From an uncultured Neisseria sp. (GTDB lineage Bacteria; Pseudomonadota; Gammaproteobacteria; Burkholderiales; Neisseriaceae), in contig CAMURX010000098.1 of NCBI GenBank assembly GCA_947097615.1, forward strand, positions 1-6,554: a stretch of DNA of 6,554 nt, in the 5' to 3' direction. This document shows, piece after piece, positions 4,430 to 6,554 of the stretch. The notes under the pieces were generated by a model. It ran no database searches and was not told the origin of the DNA. It saw only the letters and a program-made list of their open reading frames with translations. Positions within the stretch are counted from its first letter, which is position 1; every line of letters begins with the position of its first letter. The position numbers were made by a program, and so were the translations under genes.

Positions 4430-5158
4430 ATGTCCCAAATCACCATGCGCCAAATGCTCGAAGCAGGCGTACACTTCGGCCACCAAACCCGTTTCTGGAA
4501 CCCGAAAATGGAGCAGTATATTTTCGGTTCGCGCAACAAAATCCACATCGTCAATCTGGAAAAAACCCTGCCGCTCTTCCTTGAAGCGCAGGAAGCCGTG
4601 CGCCGCCTCGTCGCCAACAAAGGCACCGTGCTGTTTGTCGGCACCAAACGCCAGGCGCGCGAAATCATCCGCGAAGAAGCCACCCGCGCCGGCATGCCCT
4701 ATGTCGACCACCGCTGGCTCGGCGGCATGCTGACCAACTACAAAACCGTCAAGCAGTCGATCAAACGCCTGGAAGAAAAATCCGCCGTTCTGGCCGACGC
4801 CGACAACAGCGGCTACAGCAAAAAAGAGCTGCTGGACATGACCCGCGAAGTGGAAAAACTCGAACGCTCGCTGGGCGGCATCAAAAACATGAAAGGCCTG
4901 CCCGACGCCATCTTCGTTATCGACACCGGCTACCAGCACGGCACTTTGGTCGAAGCCGCCAAACTGGGCATCCCCGTTATCGGCGTGGTGGACACCAACA
5001 ACAGCCCCGACGGCGTGAAACACGTTATCCCCGGCAACGACGACTCCGCCAAAGCCATCCGCCTCTACTGCCGCGGCATCGCCGATGCGGTATTGGAAGG
5101 CAAAAACCAGGCCGTAGCCGAAACCGTAGCCGCCGCACAGGCCGCCGCTGCCGAATAA
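4430..5158 (+). CDS. rpsB: 30S ribosomal protein S2
   Basis: The product is 242 residues, essentially the E. coli length. S2 binds the 30S subunit between head and body, is assembled late and is needed to recruit S1. The first family signature is [19 protein letters not shown] (9-27), and the second is [20 protein letters not shown] (181-200). The internal motifs FVGTKRQA (69-76) and [11 protein letters not shown] (93-103) are present, and the tail is Ala-rich. The ATG at 4430 follows AAGGA (4420-4424) by 5 bases. It is the first gene of an operon with tsf and is transcribed from the promoter at 4269-4297 through a structured leader. No anomalies are seen. Confidence 0.98.
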   Translation: MSQITMRQMLEAGVHFGHQTRFWNPKMEQYIFGSRNKIHIVNLEKTLPLFLEAQEAVRRLVANKGTVLFVGTKRQAREIIREEATRAGMPYVDHRWLGGMLTNYKTVKQSIKRLEEKSAVLADADNSGYSKKELLDMTREVEKLERSLGGIKNMKGLPDAIFVIDTGYQHGTLVEAAKLGIPVIGVVDTNNSPDGVKHVIPGNDDSAKAIRLYCRGIADAVLEGKNQAVAETVAAAQAAAAE

Positions 5159-5170
5159 CACCGATGCAAA

Positions 5171-5220
5171 AGGCCGTCTGAAAAGTTTCCCGCCCTGCGG
5201 AAAACGGTTTCAGACGGCCT
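5171..5220 (+). repeat. Long DUS hairpin between rpsB and tsf
   Basis: AGGCCGTCTGAA (5171-5182) and its reverse complement (5209-5220) form a 13-bp outer stem (5171-5183 with 5208-5220). Between the arms is a second stem: CCGC (5190-5193) pairs with GCGG (5197-5200) around CCT, extended past a bulge by TTT/AAA. No T-tract follows; the next bases are GTAACC. It is therefore more likely an attenuator, processing site or mRNA stabiliser between the two genes than a full terminator, since tsf has no visible promoter of its own in the 27 bases that remain. Confidence 0.85.
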
Positions 5221-5247
5221 GTAACCTTAATACCCTTGGAGACAAAA

Positions 5248-6102
5248 ATGGCTGAAATCACAGCAAAAATGGTTGCCGACCTGCGCGCCGCCACCGGCCT
5301 TGGCATGATGGAATGCAAAAAAGCCCTGGTTGAAGCAGACGGCAACATGGAAAAAGCAGAAGAAATCCTGCGCATCAAATCCGGCGCCAAAGCCGGCAAA
5401 CTGGCAGGCCGCACCGCCGCCGAAGGCGTATTGGCCTATGCCATCGAAGGCAACACCGGCGCACTGGTGGAAGTGAACTGCGAAACCGACTTCGTCGCCA
5501 AAGACGCCGGCTTCGTCGAGTTCGCCAACTCGGTTGCCAAAACCGCCGTTGCCAAGAAACCCGCCGACATCGAAGCGCTGGCCGCTTTGGTGGAAGACGA
5601 GCGCAAAGCCGTTATCGCCAAACTGGGCGAAAACATGTCCGTGCGCCGCTTCAAAGTGATCGAAACCGCCAACAGCCTCACCGCCTACATCCACGGCGCG
5701 CTGGCTACCGAAGGCGTTTTGGTGGAATACAAAGGCAGCGAAGACGTTGCCCGCAAAGTCGGCATGCACATCGTTGCCGCCAAACCGCAATGCGTTTCCG
5801 AAGCCGAAGTGGACGCCGAAACCGTTGAAAAAGAGCGCCACATCTACACCCAGCAGGCTGTCGAGTCCGGCAAACCCGCCGACATCGCCGCCAAAATGGT
5901 CGAAGGCCGCATCAAAAAATTCTTGGCCGAAATCACCCTCAACGGCCAGGCTTTCGTGATGAACCCCGACCAAACCGTTGCCCAATACCTGAAAGAAAAC
6001 AATACCGAAGTGATCAGCTTCGTGCGTTACAAAGTGGGCGACGGCATTGAAAAAGCCGTAGTCGACTACGCCGCCGAAGTGGCCGCAGCCGCCAAAGTGT
6101 AA
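5248..6102 (+). CDS. tsf: Translation elongation factor Ts
   Basis: The product is 284 residues (E. coli EF-Ts is 283 including Met). EF-Ts is the cytosolic guanine nucleotide exchange factor that releases GDP from EF-Tu. The N-terminal UBA-like region carries signature 1, [16 protein letters not shown] (12-27). Signature 2 is [15 protein letters not shown] (75-89), containing the TDFVA core that inserts near the EF-Tu nucleotide site. The two-part core domain and the C-terminal module (about 230-284) are full length. The ATG at 5248 is chosen because GGAGA (5238-5242) lies 5 bases before it; an in-frame TTG at 5236 would overlap that site. tsf is second in the rpsB operon, 89 bases after rpsB, and ends at a strong terminator. 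Confidence 0.98.
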   Translation: MAEITAKMVADLRAATGLGMMECKKALVEADGNMEKAEEILRIKSGAKAGKLAGRTAAEGVLAYAIEGNTGALVEVNCETDFVAKDAGFVEFANSVAKTAVAKKPADIEALAALVEDERKAVIAKLGENMSVRRFKVIETANSLTAYIHGALATEGVLVEYKGSEDVARKVGMHIVAAKPQCVSEAEVDAETVEKERHIYTQQAVESGKPADIAAKMVEGRIKKFLAEITLNGQAFVMNPDQTVAQYLKENNTEVISFVRYKVGDGIEKAVVDYAAEVAAAAKV

Positions 6103-6117
6103 GCTTTGCCATCCGAT

Positions 6118-6147
6118 AAAAAACCCGCCGCAAACGGCGGGTTTTTT
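6118..6147 (+). terminator. Intrinsic terminator of the rpsB-tsf operon
   Basis: CCCGCCG (6124-6130) pairs with CGGCGGG (6135-6141) around CAAA, flanked by AAAAAA (6118-6123) and TTTTTT (6142-6147). This GC-rich 7-bp stem can extend to 13 bp and starts 15 bases after the tsf stop. Unlike the other terminators here it contains no DUS. Confidence 0.95.
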
Positions 6148-6151
6148 CGTT

Positions 6152-6163
6152 TTCAGACGGCCT
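6152..6163 (-). repeat. DNA uptake sequence after the tsf terminator
   Basis: A perfect TTCAGACGGCCT, 4 bases beyond the terminator T-tract. It is the first of four DUS copies in the 266-base tsf-rsgA gap. Confidence 0.95.
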
Positions 6164-6184
6164 TCGTGCCCGATTTTTATCTGT

Positions 6185-6196
6185 TTCAGACGGCCT
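6185..6196 (-). repeat. DNA uptake sequence in the tsf-rsgA gap
   Basis: A perfect TTCAGACGGCCT in the same orientation as the copy 33 bases to its left. It could pair with the plus-oriented copy at 6260-6271, but the copy at 6245-6256 is a much closer partner. Confidence 0.95.
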
Positions 6197-6242
6197 GAAC
6201 CGTGCAAAACGGCAAATTCCTGCGCGGAAACGGCTGTGCGTG

Positions 6243-6273
6243 TTTTCAGACGGCCTTTCAGGCCGTCTGAAAA
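6243..6273. repeat. Reverse-facing DUS hairpin with a 3-base loop
   Basis: TTCAGACGGCCT (6245-6256) and AGGCCGTCTGAA (6260-6271) extend to perfect 14-bp arms (6243-6256 and 6260-6273) around TTC. The arms are in the opposite order to the other DUS hairpins in this window, where AGGCCGTCTGAA comes first. No T-tract follows on either strand, so it is not a standard terminator. It lies about 60 bases upstream of the rsgA -10. Confidence 0.9.
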
Positions 6274-6333
6274 AAGGCGGCATGATAGACGAAGGGCGCG
6301 GATACCCGTGCGGCGGCACGGCGCGGCCGCCTC

Positions 6334-6342
6334 TGTTAAAAT
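6334..6342 (+). promoter_or_regulatory. Candidate extended -10 promoter of rsgA
   Basis: TGTTAAAAT is an extended -10 element (TGN followed by TAAAAT, five of six matches). No -35 is evident in the GC-rich stretch before it. Transcription would start near 6349, about 20 bases before the ATG at 6369. Confidence 0.4.
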
Positions 6343-6368
6343 CCGTTTCTTTTTGGTTACCGAACACC

Positions 6369-6554
6369 ATGTCCGACACCGCCCGCATCATTGCCAGCTA
6401 CGGCCGCCGCTACACCGTTCGCGCCGACTCCGGCCGCGTTTACGACGCCACCACGCGCAAAAAGCGGGTGGACTACGCCTGCGGCGACTTCGTGCACATC
6501 GAAGTGCAGAATGAAGAGCAGGCCGTGATTAGTGATTTCCTGCCGCGCCGCAGC
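6369..6554 (+). CDS. rsgA: Ribosome small subunit-dependent GTPase A, N-terminal part (cut by window edge)
   Basis: Sixty-two codons are present, reading from MSDTARIIASYGRRYTVRAD to a DFLPRRS segment at the edge. The pattern IIASYGRRYTV, then TTRKKRVDYACGDFV, then VISDFLPRRS matches the N-terminal OB-fold of RsgA (YjeQ) in beta-proteobacteria. In that family the OB-fold is followed by a circularly permuted GTPase domain and a zinc knuckle. RsgA is a late-acting 30S maturation factor that monitors the decoding centre and releases with GTP hydrolysis. The catalytic part lies outside the window, so integrity cannot be judged. The ATG at 6369 lacks a good Shine-Dalgarno. The tsf terminator and an extended -10 suggest independent transcription. 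Confidence 0.85.
   Translation, partial: MSDTARIIASYGRRYTVRADSGRVYDATTRKKRVDYACGDFVHIEVQNEEQAVISDFLPRRS

Noticed and set aside
4211..5161. A 316-residue minus-strand open frame opposite rpsB
   Set aside because: It is a low-complexity Gly/Val/Phe-rich translation that mirrors the S2 coding strand; S2 is unambiguous.
5236..5247. In-frame TTG start for tsf
   Set aside because: It overlaps the Shine-Dalgarno of the ATG at 5248, which gives the standard MAEITAKMV start.
5227..6207. A 326-residue minus-strand open frame opposite tsf
   Set aside because: It is a Phe/Gly/His-rich antisense shadow of EF-Ts, running through its terminator.
1158..6271. CRISPR array or dispersed mobile repeat
   Set aside because: The repeated 12-mer is the known Neisseria DNA uptake sequence, irregularly spaced and in both orientations, with no spacer pattern.
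1..6554. tRNA or rRNA genes
   Set aside because: No cloverleaf, TTCGAATC-type T-arm or rRNA motif was seen on either strand.

Overview
The window is chromosomal DNA from a Neisseriaceae bacterium, most likely a Neisseria species. The main evidence is the 12-base DNA uptake sequence (DUS) AGGCCGTCTGAA and its reverse complement TTCAGACGGCCT. I count 17 perfect copies, and all carry the AG prefix, not the AT prefix that dominates in N. meningitidis and N. gonorrhoeae. The sequence is GC-rich, and the proteins (Ppa beginning MADFNQIL, S2, EF-Ts, BrnQ) read as Neisseria-like. From memory this points to a commensal, AG-DUS-type, GC-rich Neisseria; I cannot name the species.

Layout, left to right. 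Positions 1-44 look like the outer end of an IS5-family (IS1106-like) insertion sequence that continues off the left edge. A minus-strand gene for a membrane-anchored or exported metallo-beta-lactamase-fold hydrolase of the NAPE-PLD-like type follows (70-1140). It is divergent from brnQ (1287-2645), a branched-chain amino acid carrier. The gap between them holds a DUS hairpin and two promoter-like -10 boxes. brnQ converges on a 5-formyltetrahydrofolate cyclo-ligase gene (2766-3365, minus), with a DUS hairpin terminator and a third DUS between them. Upstream of the cyclo-ligase, on the same strand, is ppa (3448-3978, minus), inorganic pyrophosphatase, with its own DUS terminator. A back-to-back promoter region separates ppa from a 66-residue two-helix membrane protein (4077-4277, plus). 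The last two codons of that gene form the -35 box of a good rpsB promoter. rpsB (4430-5158) and tsf (5248-6102) form the S2/EF-Ts operon, with a long DUS hairpin between the genes and a textbook terminator after tsf. A DUS-rich spacer leads to the 5' part of rsgA (6369 to the edge).

The genes are mostly core functions: translation (S2, EF-Ts, RsgA), pyrophosphate removal, folate recycling and amino acid uptake. No defence system, prophage, CRISPR array or novel multi-gene system is visible. The interest lies in how the DUS is used. Copies lie in terminators, in a probable 5' leader, 3 bases before a start codon, inside two coding regions and in a tight reverse-facing hairpin. The rpsB leader also has two layers of candidate RNA structure. 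All intergenic gaps are shorter than 300 bases, and each is described below.
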